Of a stretch of 64,000 nucleotides of DNA, positions 1 to 10,499 are shown piece after piece. Where the stretch lies: the NCBI RefSeq assembly GCF_021462225.1, contig NC_061813.1:17942442-18006441 (forward strand), written 5' to 3'. This DNA comes from Girardinichthys multiradiatus (lineage: Eukaryota; Chordata; Actinopteri; Cyprinodontiformes; Goodeidae). The notes below the pieces were generated by a model. The model did not search any database. It saw nothing but the letters and a program-made list of their open reading frames with translations, and was not told the DNA's origin. Position 1 is the first letter of the stretch. Each line of letters opens with the position of its first letter. The position numbers and the translations under genes were made by a program.

Positions 1-8
1 TCAAAGAC
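1..8 (+). other. CTNND2: possible 3' end of an upstream CTNND2 exon
   Basis: The first eight bases are followed directly by GTAAGT, a consensus splice donor. If these bases end an exon in phase 0 they would join the exon at 4857, which starts in phase 0. Eight bases cannot be tested by translation, so this is an inference from the donor and the phase match only. Confidence 0.25.
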
Positions 9-1121
9 GTAAGTTTAACAACGTAACCACAAAAAAACCACGGAGTTTCAAGGAGACGGATCGCCACCTTGTTTTATCCAGTCGACTCCTGACGGTCAGA
101 TCATATTTTCGCCAAGGAGGCCAGAGGACGAAGATTGACCGCTCTTCCTGAAGTTAACTGTGGACGCACGTTAACTTCCAACTTTCCCCCTCCTTCTCTC
201 TCCCTCTGCTGAGAGGAGACAACGACAAGTAAAACCCATCCTTTATTTGTATTTCTTTCTTAGAAATAGTCTGGGCAGGGTAGAGGAGGTTTTAGTGCAA
301 TTAGCATCACCATTTAGAGTCTAATGTGTTCTGAATTGTATGTGCATGCCATTGTTTTGAAACTTGCTGGTACTTTCGGAGGCCGCCGTGTCTCGCAAGT
401 GTGTCTTTACCGTGCAAACACCTGCGCGCAGGTGCGCTGTGAAACTGAACTGCTATAATAACCTTATGGTGAAAATCAACCATTTTCTTTGTCTTCAACT
501 TTACTGCTTACTGGCTTGCCGCCAAAAGTTTTATTACCCTTTGTCCTCGGGGTTTACAACCTTGCTGGGGGGGAAGGTTTATGACTGCCTGCATCTCACT
601 GAGCTACACTTTCTGGCGGGCTGCGCTCCCAAAGCTTCGTTCGACACCATATTCCCTTGTCATATTATCACTTTTGCCATAACTGCTGGTTGATTCCATA
701 CACACCCACTGCTGTTTTGCTTTATTTTGTTTAGTTAGATATTTGACGCCCTTTTTGTGTAGAACTTTACATGTTTGAGTAGGTAAAGATTATGAAATCG
801 GAAGAGCGGATTGTATCAAGCTGTGATTTAATAAATATTCACATAGATAAAGAGAAGGCGTTTTGTGTTTATTTTGTGCAAGAATGATTTGTCAGTCAAA
901 ATAAGGTTAAAAGTTCCCCACGTTTCGGCAGAAACGGTTGATTAAACAGCGACATCTCTGGTAATAGTTATCAATTATTACTGAGTATTTAATGGTTGTA
1001 ATTATCAAAGGCGTTGAGCCACAGTTACACCAGTTACACCAGAAGACATCTCTGGTCTCGATTCATAAATGAGGATTTTGGTTAAGAAATTAATTTTGTC
1101 AAATTATGATTGTTAATTATA

Positions 1122-1439
1122 GTCCGTCAGTCATTTTCTACCGCTTATTTCTTAGTGGGTCACGGGGGAGATGGTGCCTATCTCCAGCAGTCTATGGGCG
1201 AGAGGCGGGGTACACCCTGGACAGGTCGCCAGTCCATCGCAGGGCAACACACAAACCACACACACACACTCATTCATACACCTAAGGGCAATTGAGAGAG
1301 ACCAATTAACCTAACAGGCATGTCTTTGGACTGTGGGAGGAAGCCGGAGTACCCGGTGAGAACCCACACGTGCACAAGGAGAACATGCCTTCTTGCTGCA
1401 AGGGAACAGTGCTACCAACTGCGCCACCATGCAGCCACG
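1122..1439 (-). repeat. retroposed LINE/SINE-type repeat, copy 1
   Basis: A 318-bp unit flanked by a perfect 10-bp direct repeat, GTTAATTATA (1112-1121 and 1440-1449), the signature of retroposition. It carries phrases common in fish dispersed repeats, such as CAGTCCATCGCAGGG and GGAAGCCGGAGTACCCGG. A second, shorter copy lies at 56589-56715 and starts with a (TCCA)n run. That suggests the 3' tail is at the left, so the element is oriented on the minus strand and copy 2 is 5'-truncated. The family may be the 3' end of an RTE-type LINE, but this is not certain. Confidence 0.75.
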
Positions 1440-1486
1440 GTTAATTATAATTCTTGATAAATATTAATCAATAATCATAATTCAAA

Positions 1487-2011
1487 CAGTTACCACTGGA
1501 CTCTTGGTAGTTTTCTGATCAATGATCTCCTTGCAAAGACGGTCAGCTGGGCGAGCGGCTTTGTCTCGGTAGGTTTGCTGCTGTGCCGTACTCCATCTCA
1601 TTGTTTGATGATGGACTGTACAGCGTTCCTTGTGATGTTTAAAGCTGATATAACCAGATGTGCTCTTTCTGGTCTTTATGGTGCTATTTGTTCACTAACA
1701 AAACTCTGAGGTTGTCACAGAACGACAGTATTTATACTGAGATTAAATCACACACACACACACACACGAACTCTATTTACTAATTAGATGACTTCTGAAT
1801 GTATTTGGTTGCTCTGGATGGTTTTTCTAGAGTAAAGGTGGCTGAATACCAACAAAGGCCAAACATTTCAGATATTTATCTGTAAAAAGAATTTAACGTG
1901 TACTCATTTTACCCTACATTCTGTAGGTCTATGAAATGACTCCTAATAAGATACAGTGAAGATGGCACAACTTAAAAAAGTACAAGGGGTAAATGTTTGT
2001 AAGGCACTGTA
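1487..2011 (-). mobile_element. decayed Tc1-like transposon fragment
   Basis: The sequence follows, in antisense, the 5' half of a fish Tc1-like transposase and its leader. It includes the recalled 'TATTTATACTGAGATTAAAT' leader segment and ends with the inverted-repeat terminus AAGGCACTGTA at 2001-2011. The 3' half of the transposase is absent. A (CA)n run at about 1748-1767 has grown inside the leader. No frame survives. Confidence 0.8.
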
Positions 2012-2021
2012 GGTTTCATGG

Positions 2022-2058
2022 CTAGAAACAAGCTGAGTTACACCCAGCTTGTTTCTAG
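2022..2058. repeat. 14-bp perfect inverted repeat, 9-nt loop
   Basis: The left arm at 2022-2035 (CTAGAAACAAGCTG) is perfectly complementary to the right arm at 2045-2058. It lies just outside the terminus of the Tc1 fragment. No function is inferred. Confidence 0.9.
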
Positions 2059-4856
2059 TCCATTCACTCACCACCATTGCCTTGCCGATATGAAAAGATT
2101 TCCTGACTGCATTGCTGCTTCTGCTTAATGTTTTGTATGTCCAAAAGTATTGATATTATCTACCAAGTTCAGAGTGATTGGAAAGCATTTATCTATAACA
2201 ATGGGTGGAAAAATGAGCACAAGGTAAAGTTCAATTAACCTGTCAATAGCTGCCAAATGAAAAATTTGTTTTTCTTTGACTTGTTTTATATTTTGTCATA
2301 CTGTATGTGGGTCATATCCATTCTAAAAAAATTCAATTATATGTGTCATTTTGTTCGAAATAGATCTGACTCACATACAGAAAAACACAACTGAATTAGT
2401 GAAAGGTGTTTTATTTAAAGTGATACTGGAACGTTAATGGTAGAATCACCAACTGCATGGAAAGAGGGGAAGGAGAACTGGTGAAAACTATAATCTTGAG
2501 GAATAAACGAGAAGTAATTATGTTAGTAGAACGGCTTACTAAGTGAGTGAAGTCAGGTCGCCAGGGTTAGAGGGAGTCGGGATCCAGGTGTGCGAAGCGG
2601 AGAAAATCCAGATGGTTTACTTGAGCTGTAGACTGAGTTCTGGTGAGTTCAGGAGTTAATTCAATGTTCAGGCACTTGCATTGGAGGGTGGACAGGGTAC
2701 GCTTCTGCCTTGGTTCAGGAGACGGAGGATAACAGGAAGCTGCCAGCTTGATACATGGAAACAAAATCCAAACGAAATACACCAAACATAGGTAATCTTG
2801 ATTGTCCAGAAACGTCTGGAACCGAAGTCAAAGTTCAATGAAGAATGATCAGAAGGTTCAGGTTTCTGCCTGCGAAGGAACATAAACAACATCAGCTTTA
2901 GTGACAAAGAACGAAACATAGCTTAGAAGTGGCTGAGCTTGTTACCACTGAAGGCAAACACTCTGGCATCGAAGTGCTGGCAGCTCCCTGCTTAAATACT
3001 CCTCCCATGCAATCAGCAGATCAGTCGCACCTGTCACCCAGCACACCTGAGAAACTCCAGCACCATCTGAAGACTGACAACAAAAGTGCAGACAAAAACA
3101 CAAAACACACACACTGAACCCACAACCCCAACAATTTGAAAGTTTTGCTAATGCTTGTTTTGCTCTTGGAGGACCTCAAGGAGCCCTGTGGCTCATTCCT
3201 TGGCCACATTTGTGAGTTACATCTGTCATCAGCACACTACATATATCACTCTGCAGAATACACTTATCATTCAATATTCAGTGGCCATGTTCACTTGAGT
3301 GGCCTGACAGTCTGACAGTATCCAATCGAACAGCAGTCCAGAGTACCACCAGGAGGTTACATTGTATTTATTGAGATTTGTTGGGGGAGAACCAGAATGT
3401 TCAATGAGGCGAGTAAGAAGACTGAAGGACTGCTGAATAAATAAAGGAGGTACAAAAAACTGTAGAATGGTCAAAACTATCTTTGAAATATCATGCGTTA
3501 GAAGATCCAGTTTTCTATTAGTTGTCAGAGATCTGTCAGAAAATAGGGCAGCGTGCAATTCAGTCCACTTTTCAGCATATTATTACACTTTTTCTCATCA
3601 CCCTTCTCCTCTTGCTATCTTTACTCTGCTGCCATTACTTCTACATACCCAAAAACCACTCCTCTCTCTTCTTACATTATATTATCTTTTTATTATCCTT
3701 AGCTACTACATGGCTTGTCGGGTATTTTGCTCTATCTCGCTCATCTGCTCCACCCTTAAGTCGTCTCATTCTCCTCCCATCCACGTCCTTCTATAAAGCC
3801 ACATTGTGCTGAAATGATTCTCTCTCCCATGTTCTTACAGTTGCCACTTTCCCACTGCTCATCAGAGAGCTGTACACATTAAAGTTGTAAAAGACATGTC
3901 CAAATGATCTTCTATCATCTGCTTGTGCTTTAGTTTTTTTAGGAAGCCAATTATCTTAGTGCTAAATTAAATTTGGTTCCACCTCCGTGGGTGTTGTTGG
4001 CTGTTATAATCCATTCTCATGAACACAGTTCTGCTCCAATCACTGTTAAACTAATACAAAGTCACTGGCTTAGCTGTAATTATGCTTGGGCAGTTATTAT
4101 TTGCTTTATTTTTTCCCCTATAGCACTTCGATGCTTTCTGATGTCAGAGTTGATGCAGGTGTCTAAATATATAATAATTTTGATGGAGTGTGGGCACTCT
4201 GGATATATTTATCATTCTTTATTTATATTGGCTTCCAGTGTCTAGAATAATTTTAAATCAGATTTTTCAGCTTAATAATACTCAGAAAGTCTAAAATGAG
4301 TTTTGAAATGTTGAGTTTTAGTGTTGAAAAAGTTGAAAAGCATTGAAGCAACAGCATCTCCTTTAGCTGTCTATCAGAGCAAGGTCAAGAAATTTCAAAC
4401 ATCTCGCTGCAAATCTACAAATCTTTTGTTTCTATAATTTATAAGTCAGCCAGCAGTCATCCATAAAAAAAATTTATGTTTTTGCAATGCAGCCACAAAG
4501 TTACAAGGAGTGCTCGATTTCCAGCCTGCAGCATTATAAATAGAGTCCTGTGATTCATCTGTTCTGAATCAGTGTCGAAGTCATTGTGGAAATGCCACCT
4601 CCTACTGCAAGTTAATCAGTTGTGCTGTTTGAACTACCCCATGGTAGTTTGAAGTATTTCATCTGCTGGAAGTTAAAAATCTGCTTGATTTCAGTTTTTG
4701 AAGGTTTAACAATTTAGGGAATATTATACACATGCTCTGTTGTACCTAAAAAAAAATTTAATTCACAGACCTTGCAAAATATTTATTATGCTCAATAGTG
4801 TTGGTAAATGCATCTAAACTAACCAGATTTTTCTTTGTTGTGTGGTTATTTTATAG

Positions 4857-4983
4857 GATGGTTACTCACAACATCATTTTGTGGGTTCTGCCTCAACAAT
4901 AGAGAGAGACAGACAGAGGCCCTACTCTTCTTCACGAACTCCCTCAGTTTCCCCTGTCAGGACATCCCCAAATAACCGCTCTG
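4857..4983 (+). CDS. CTNND2: CTNND2 exon (Ser/Arg-rich tail segment)
   Basis: Acceptor TTTTATAG and donor GTGAGA bound 127 nt, 42 codons plus one base. The peptide begins [10 protein letters not shown] and ends [13 protein letters not shown], and the split Ala codon is completed by CA in the exon at 8568. The Ser/Pro-rich run resembles a phosphorylation-prone tail segment. Confidence 0.92.
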
Positions 4984-7900
4984 GTGAGAAAACATGTTCC
5001 CTACAGCTTTATGTACATACTGTAATTACATTCTGGTTTGTTGAAACTTTTTACTTTTGATATGTGTGCTGATTTTGACTGCTTCCTGTCTTTATGCTAC
5101 ACACCGCTAGCTCTAGTTTTCCCACTTAATACACAAATCTTTTCAAAAGAATTCAATGAGCATATTTATCAAATGGAGTAATTGTTTTATGAAGTAGGGA
5201 GATTATTTTTAAAAGGCAAGCACAATTGGATTTGTATATCTACAGATTCATATTTCTTATTAGAATGTATATTGTAAATCAGACATTAATATACACTGTA
5301 AGAACATAACTTTTCCCTCGCTGTCTGCATTTTAAACTGTATGACTTAGACCCATGTTTTGAGGCAGAGCAATGTTTGCCTATGGTCCACAGCCAGTTTG
5401 AAATAACTTTTCACACCCGCCCAAATGAAGCAGACTACATAGGGAAACAAACTCTTCCATTTAAAGTGGACTGATCCAGGCTTGTGAAGGTCTTCAGTTC
5501 TCTCCCTGATATCTGGCCCGGTTTCTCATGATGGGATGTCACATAGAAAAACCAAATGTGTCCTTCCATTTAATCTAATTCTTGTAAATCTGAATCTTAC
5601 AAAATGACATCACCATCTGGGCTTTCCCAAATAGTTTAAATGCATTGTAAATTTATATAATAACAATATCTCATTAATAGGAAATAGAAATACATTTGTT
5701 CATTTTAAACAGGAACAGTTAGCTAGATCTTTTTCTTCTCATCACAGGGGAAAAAAGCTATGTCTCTTATACAGTGTATGTTGATATCTCATTTTAACTG
5801 TATTTGTTTCATATTTAAATATTTTGTTTTCTCATTTAGCTTTACACTTTCTCTCTCCATGTTTTGGAATAATTTATTTCAATTTAAACTGAAAAAAATG
5901 CAACCATGTATAAGCTGACATACATGCACACACATCAATTAGCCAGTAGCATCAACATTCACCAGTCCATCAGCTTTATACTAAGACTAAACAGTTCCTA
6001 GCATTAGTGCTTGCCATCTATTGGCAGTCATGCTATGAAGTATGATTATCATTAGCCTTTAGCCTGAGCCCACTGGCCTTCATGCTTTGCAAGAATGCAT
6101 TAGCTGTTAGCATTGGTAGTGGAAGATCCTTTAGGTGTTCTTTCTCCACACTGGGCTTAGCAAGCTGATGAGGCAGAAAAGTACTTTTCCTTCCTCCCGG
6201 CTTAGCGAGGTCTTCAAGGACCCTGCTAAGAGAGAGAGACAGAAGAAGCGAGGGACAAAATAAGGGTGTGTTTGTGTGCAAGCATTAGGAAATGGAGATG
6301 GAGGAAGGGATGTAATAAACAGAGAGGGTGATAAAATGAAAAAACACAGAGACAAGAAGAATAGAGGATTGAGCGATGGTAAATTCAGGGGGGAAGTTGA
6401 GAAGGCTGCGGATTTGACTTTGGCAAGCGACATTGAGAGTAGCTTTGTGTTTATGATGCCGTGGAGTTGTGGGGGTAAAATGGGAAATCGCTGGATATGA
6501 CTCTTTATCCTGCTTCCTCTGCTTTGTGCACCTTCTCCTACTTTGCTTTCATGCTTTTTCCTCTTCATCTCACTTTCTCCTCTTGTCCTTCTCCACCTAC
6601 ACTTGTTTGCAGCAATCCACACCTCTGCTTCTAATCTCTCACTCTTTCTCGACCACCCCAGTGCACACACTTACTAATACACACAAATAAACCAGTATCT
6701 CCTAACTGCATATGCTCCAGACTGCAATCCGAGTCCTTAGAGATGGATCAAAGCAAAAGGGTGTAATGAAGGCATGCAAGCACATTGGGAAAGCAGGAGA
6801 AAAAGAGTTGATGTGAGAAGAGAATGATAAAACCGTGAAAGCTTGGCTGACTGTAGAGGCTGAGAGAGAGAGAGCAGCTAGAAATGCAGAGGGAGAGAGA
6901 CCTATGCCTCCATCATGGCCTCTACAGGGTACCAGAGTGTTTAGCCCTGATACAGTAAAACTCCCAGGGCATCAAAACCAACCGCTACAGGCCATGTCCC
7001 CTTGGTAACTGTAACCAGTGATAGCATTTTCTCTGTTGGAAACCAGCAGGTTTGAAAATCCATCTTAATGGAATCTGAGAAAGTGTAAAAAGATCAAATT
7101 AAATGCCAAATGTCTTAATATCATAAAAAGCTTTGCATCAAAAAATTAATCAAAATATGTCAAATGTAAATGCGTATATAAATGCATGCATGTACAAAAG
7201 TATTTATGCATGTTTTCAATATCTAAAATAAAAAAAATATATATATATATATATATATATCAAGAAATATTTAATGTTTTAAAGAATTTACTAACTTTAG
7301 GGAGGCAGGCTATCTGCTTCAGCTACAGTCATATCCAAAAAATTTGAATATAATCTAACAAACACACCAATAAGGTGTGTTAGATTACACGTGACTTTTG
7401 AAAATAACCTTTAAGCAGATATTAAACTTTTTTGTAAACTCACATTTCTGTATTAAATAGCGTTTTGTAGTGGTCTGATTTAATAATCTAATCTTAAATG
7501 TCATGTTTTCATTACCTCTAAGTGGCAATTCAGACAAAATAATAGAAATAAAAGCTTAAAAAACCAGTCTGTTTAAATTGATCTATATAATGTATTTCAC
7601 TGAGTTACTGAAAATAAAGGCACTTTTCAATAATCTTCTAATTCATTAAATATGACTGATGTATAGTGGAAGCACCTATCAGTATTTACAGATAAGTGTA
7701 ATTTCTTTTTTTATTGTTTGTAACACCCATGTCACAAGGGAGATGGTAAATAAAGGAAAAAGCAATTTTGTGTTTATTATGGCCTTTTCAATGGCATAAA
7801 TTACCACAATATAGAGTTTATACAAGGATTCCAAAAGGTTAGTCAATATGCTTTGCTAAAACTACCCACTACAACTCTTATTGATAATTGATAACAGAAT

Positions 7901-10499
7901 AAATTCCCTGTTTAAAGAAAGGTTAAACACCAGTTCCTGAACAGTTCCTTCTAGTTTTAACAGGTATTTCGTGCATATTAAATAAGATATATTTAGTCGG
8001 ATTTGTGCCTTTCAGTAAGATTTAGTGAAAATCTAAACAATCTTAACTGGCTTGCTTCCTTGTGTGTTTTATTATCTTAAGGGTGTTTTATCTTTGGCAG
8101 GGTTTGGACCCTGTTTGTGTCCTGTCAAGATAGTGTTTAAGGCCTCTTTATTGTGATAATTCCGTATTGCATAATTCAAGACTTGACCTGACTGACCAAG
8201 ACTGTTTGCTTGATCAATATCTCAGCAGTTTCAGATTCGTATAATTTACAAGAGCTTTACACACATAAAGAACACACAGAAATTGAGTATATTTTGCGGA
8301 CAAAAATAACACCAGATGCAAAATTTGATACTCCGATAGCATGCCTATAAGCACTTGCTTGAATTCCCAGACGTTCCTTAATGTGCTGGAGGTGACCCTT
8401 TCTGCTGACAAGCTAAATGATGAATAATGACTGTGCACCTTGAAAGACCAAGAAAAGACGCAAACACACAAACATAAGCAGGCAAAATGCAAAGGCTCCT
8501 GCTGTTCTGGATTTATTACTCTCATTAATGTCTGCATCTGTTTGTGTATGCACACGTGCGCGTGTAGCAAGCGCTCCTGCCTCCCCCAGAGAGATGACGA
8601 GTCTGAAGGAACGCAAGATGGACTATGATTCCACAGCAACCAACGCTGGTTTCCATAGCAACAAAGGAGAGCATACATCCCGGAAAGACGGCATGGCAGG
8701 TGTGTGCGCACGTAGAGAAAGAGAGAGAGACAAAGTAGAATTAAATTATTCTATTTTATTCACCTCTTCATCCTACTCATCTTTTTATTTAATTTCCCCT
8801 TTTATTTATCTTTCTGTTTTTAACCTCACGTTTTTTTTTTTACTTTTATATATTTTTTTAAGTTATCCACTGCTTCAATCTTAAATAAGCTTTGCTTTGT
8901 CCCTACACCTATAAATTATTTCCAGTCTGCCTTTGTCTTCATACCAAGTACTACTACCGCTAATATGCCTGCTTTTCTTCATTTCTGTGTTCTCTTCTGT
9001 GTTTTCCATTCTCTGAAAACCTCTTATGTTCTAGCTCTAATTTGTACTTTTAATATGTCAGTTTTTATGTTGTTTTTGTTTTTTTACAACACTAGACTTT
9101 TAAATAGGCTGCCTAAAGTACTTTGGCTCACCGCTTTGTAACTGGTGGTGGTAGCTGTCATTAACCAAAATGCTGGCACTATTTTTTTATTTTATCCATA
9201 AAGTTCAAGTGTCCTGTGGGTCATCTACGTTGTTCCGAAACTCTTACCTGACAGCCAGCGATGAAATCAAGCAAAACCAGGTGAGTTTTTCCAATATGGG
9301 TGTTCAGTTTTATTTATATCCACTGTCTCTGTTTTTCAGCAGTGCATGTGTTTCACCATGACTCTTCTAAATTGGCATTTGCTGTCATAATAGGTTACTT
9401 ATTAGGAAAGATTACAGCAGAATGAAGGAGGTACAGCAGATCAAAATCAAAAGGTGTCTTGCTGTGATAAGAGATGCCCTGGTAGAATGTGCAACGGATG
9501 TTCGCCGTCAGTTCAGGCATTCTTAAACTATCGCAACCAGGAACAATAGCAGACTGGCAATTAAAGCTGTTATCCCAATTGATTGCACTAATTATTTGCC
9601 TCTGTTAAATGTCTGCTGGTGAAGAGGTAGGGATAACAGAAAGCATCACGGTCTTTGACTCAGGAGATTAAAAGTGAAAATTTGTGTCGATCTCTTAAAA
9701 TTCCAATTAAAGTTTGAATTTGTTCAACATTCACTGCTGCTGGCTGAACTTAAGTGAATAAGTGTAATACGTTTTCGAGGCAATAGGTCTTTATGCAGCA
9801 CTGATGCACACAAACATAGCTTGTCTGTGTGAGAACTAGTGTATGATAAAAATTGCCCTATCATTGCCTGTCTGTAATAGAGAATTCACAGCATGAGTCC
9901 CCCTACTGCCTGCTTTTTAAACCCTCTTCCCTTTGTTTTCCCTACCTAACCAATCCTCTGCTTTCCATTTTTCTTTACCTCTCTCCTGTTTTTCCCTTTC
10001 GTCCCACTACTTAAACTCCTGTGACTCTGTCCTTGCCCGCTGCACTTCACCCACTGCCACATCCACCACTCTCTCCCTCTACCAGAGTCCTGCCCCGCCC
10101 TGTGTTATACCCCCTCAACCCCAGCAGGACAGCCCATCAGCAGCTATGCTAAAAGACTACGACCTCTACCCCCCTCCTCCTTCCTTCCCCCAGCCCCAGC
10201 CGCCACAGCCTCCACCTCACAGCCAAAGCCGGAGCTTTGACGAAGCCTACTACAACGACCCAGGACCACCTCTTCCACCATCACAACCACAGCTACAGGC
10301 ACAGGCCCAGCCTCAGGCCCAACCCCAGCCACCCCCAAACGCCACTGGACCACCGCGTGACCCCCGGGAAGACCTTCGAATGCACCTGGGCCTCAAGTCA
10401 ACCGGCAACTACGTAGACTTCTACTCAGCATCACGGCCATACAGCGAACTGAACTACGAGACCAGCCACTACCCGGCCTCCCCTGATTCCTGGGTGTAG
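4857..10499 (+). CDS. CTNND2: delta-catenin (CTNND2), C-terminal coding exons
   Basis: Four spliced exons, 4857-4983, 8568-8699, 9204-9280 and 10086-10499, join in a single open frame with phases 0/1, 1/1, 1/0 and 0/stop. They encode about 250 residues of the tail that follows the armadillo repeats. The best landmarks are [11 protein letters not shown] across the first junction, [45 protein letters not shown] and the terminal class of PDZ-binding motif DSWV. These match vertebrate CTNND2 as I recall it. The related PKP4 shares the DSWV end but not the preceding STGNYVDFY block as I remember it. Delta-catenin is a p120-family armadillo protein that binds juxtamembrane cadherin and, by its tail, synaptic PDZ proteins. 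The armadillo repeats and N-terminus lie upstream of the window. Confidence 0.95.
4984..8567 (+). other. CTNND2 intron
   Basis: A 3.6-kb intron with no further exon needed, since the flanking peptide is continuous across it. An (AT)n run ends near 7260. An imperfect hairpin with a 4-nt bulge lies at about 7351-7387. The long open frames near 6131-6670 are low-complexity and lack homology. Nothing else was recognised. Confidence 0.7.
7238..7260. repeat. (AT)n microsatellite
   Basis: An uninterrupted AT dinucleotide run of about 22 bases within a CTNND2 intron, preceded by an A-rich tract. Confidence 0.9.
8568..8699 (+). CDS. CTNND2: CTNND2 exon ([16 protein letters not shown])
   Basis: Acceptor CGTGTAG and donor GTGTGT bound 132 nt. 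The frame gives [16 protein letters not shown], then [10 protein letters not shown], strongly conserved in vertebrate delta-catenin. An internal AG at 8588-8589 looks like an acceptor, but using it would drop the conserved SAPASP block, so 8568 is preferred. Confidence 0.93.
8700..9203 (+). other. CTNND2 intron (short)
   Basis: A T-rich 504-bp intron with donor GTGTGT and acceptor CATAAAG. No repeat or RNA gene was recognised. Confidence 0.8.
9204..9280 (+). CDS. CTNND2: CTNND2 exon (STLFRNSYL)
   Basis: This 77-nt exon ends in CAAAACCAG with donor GTGAGT and encodes [19 protein letters not shown], matching the conserved STLYRNSY segment. The start is ambiguous: AG at 9202-9203 gives a Val-Gln-Val lead-in, while AG at 9208-9209 gives an in-frame exon six bases shorter. 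Both keep the frame. The longer form aligns slightly better with the human protein as I recall it. Confidence 0.88.
9281..10085 (+). other. CTNND2 last intron
   Basis: An 805-bp intron from GTGAGT to a strong pyrimidine tract and CTACCAG at 10085. The reading frame that extends upstream of the last exon (from 9933) is intronic: it has no delta-catenin homology and crosses the acceptor. Confidence 0.85.
10086..10499 (+). CDS. CTNND2: CTNND2 terminal coding exon, PDZ-binding tail
   Basis: 137 codons and a TAG stop. The first half is rich in Pro and Gln ([16 protein letters not shown] and a Gln-Ala-Gln-Pro run), around a conserved-looking island FDEAYYND that corresponds to DESFFED in mammals. 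The second half, from [17 protein letters not shown] to DSWV, is nearly invariant. The C-terminal DSWV binds PDZ domains of synaptic scaffolds in the known protein. The Pro/Gln block is longer than in the mammalian protein as I recall it. Confidence 0.95.
   Translation, partial: SPAPPCVIPPQPQQDSPSAAMLKDYDLYPPPPSFPQPQPPQPPPHSQSRSFDEAYYNDPGPPLPPSQPQLQAQAQPQAQPQPPPNATGPPRDPREDLRMHLGLKSTGNYVDFYSASRPYSELNYETSHYPASPDSWV

Larger units (their letters stand above)
9..4856 (+). other. CTNND2 intron with repeats
   Basis: Non-coding, AT-rich DNA upstream of the exon at 4857. It holds a retroposed repeat with target-site duplications (1122-1439), a decayed Tc1 copy (about 1487-2011) and a 14-bp hairpin just past its end (2022-2058). 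The stretch at about 2530-3130 has higher GC and a composition resembling small fish non-autonomous elements, but I could not fix its termini. Nothing recognisable was seen at 3200-4850. Confidence 0.6.

Noticed and set aside
2530..3130. GC-richer block resembling a small non-autonomous element
   Set aside because: No inverted termini or target-site duplication could be found, so no boundaries are given.
6131..6670. 179-codon minus-strand open frame in a CTNND2 intron
   Set aside because: It is low-complexity (Leu/Ser/Pro from CT-rich DNA) with no recognised domain and no supporting signals.
9933..10085. Upstream extension of the CTNND2 last exon frame
   Set aside because: It is pyrimidine-rich intron ending in a good acceptor. 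The peptide has no delta-catenin similarity.
10144..10353. Minus-strand open frame across the CTNND2 last exon
   Set aside because: It is an antisense shadow of the Pro/Gln-coding repeat.
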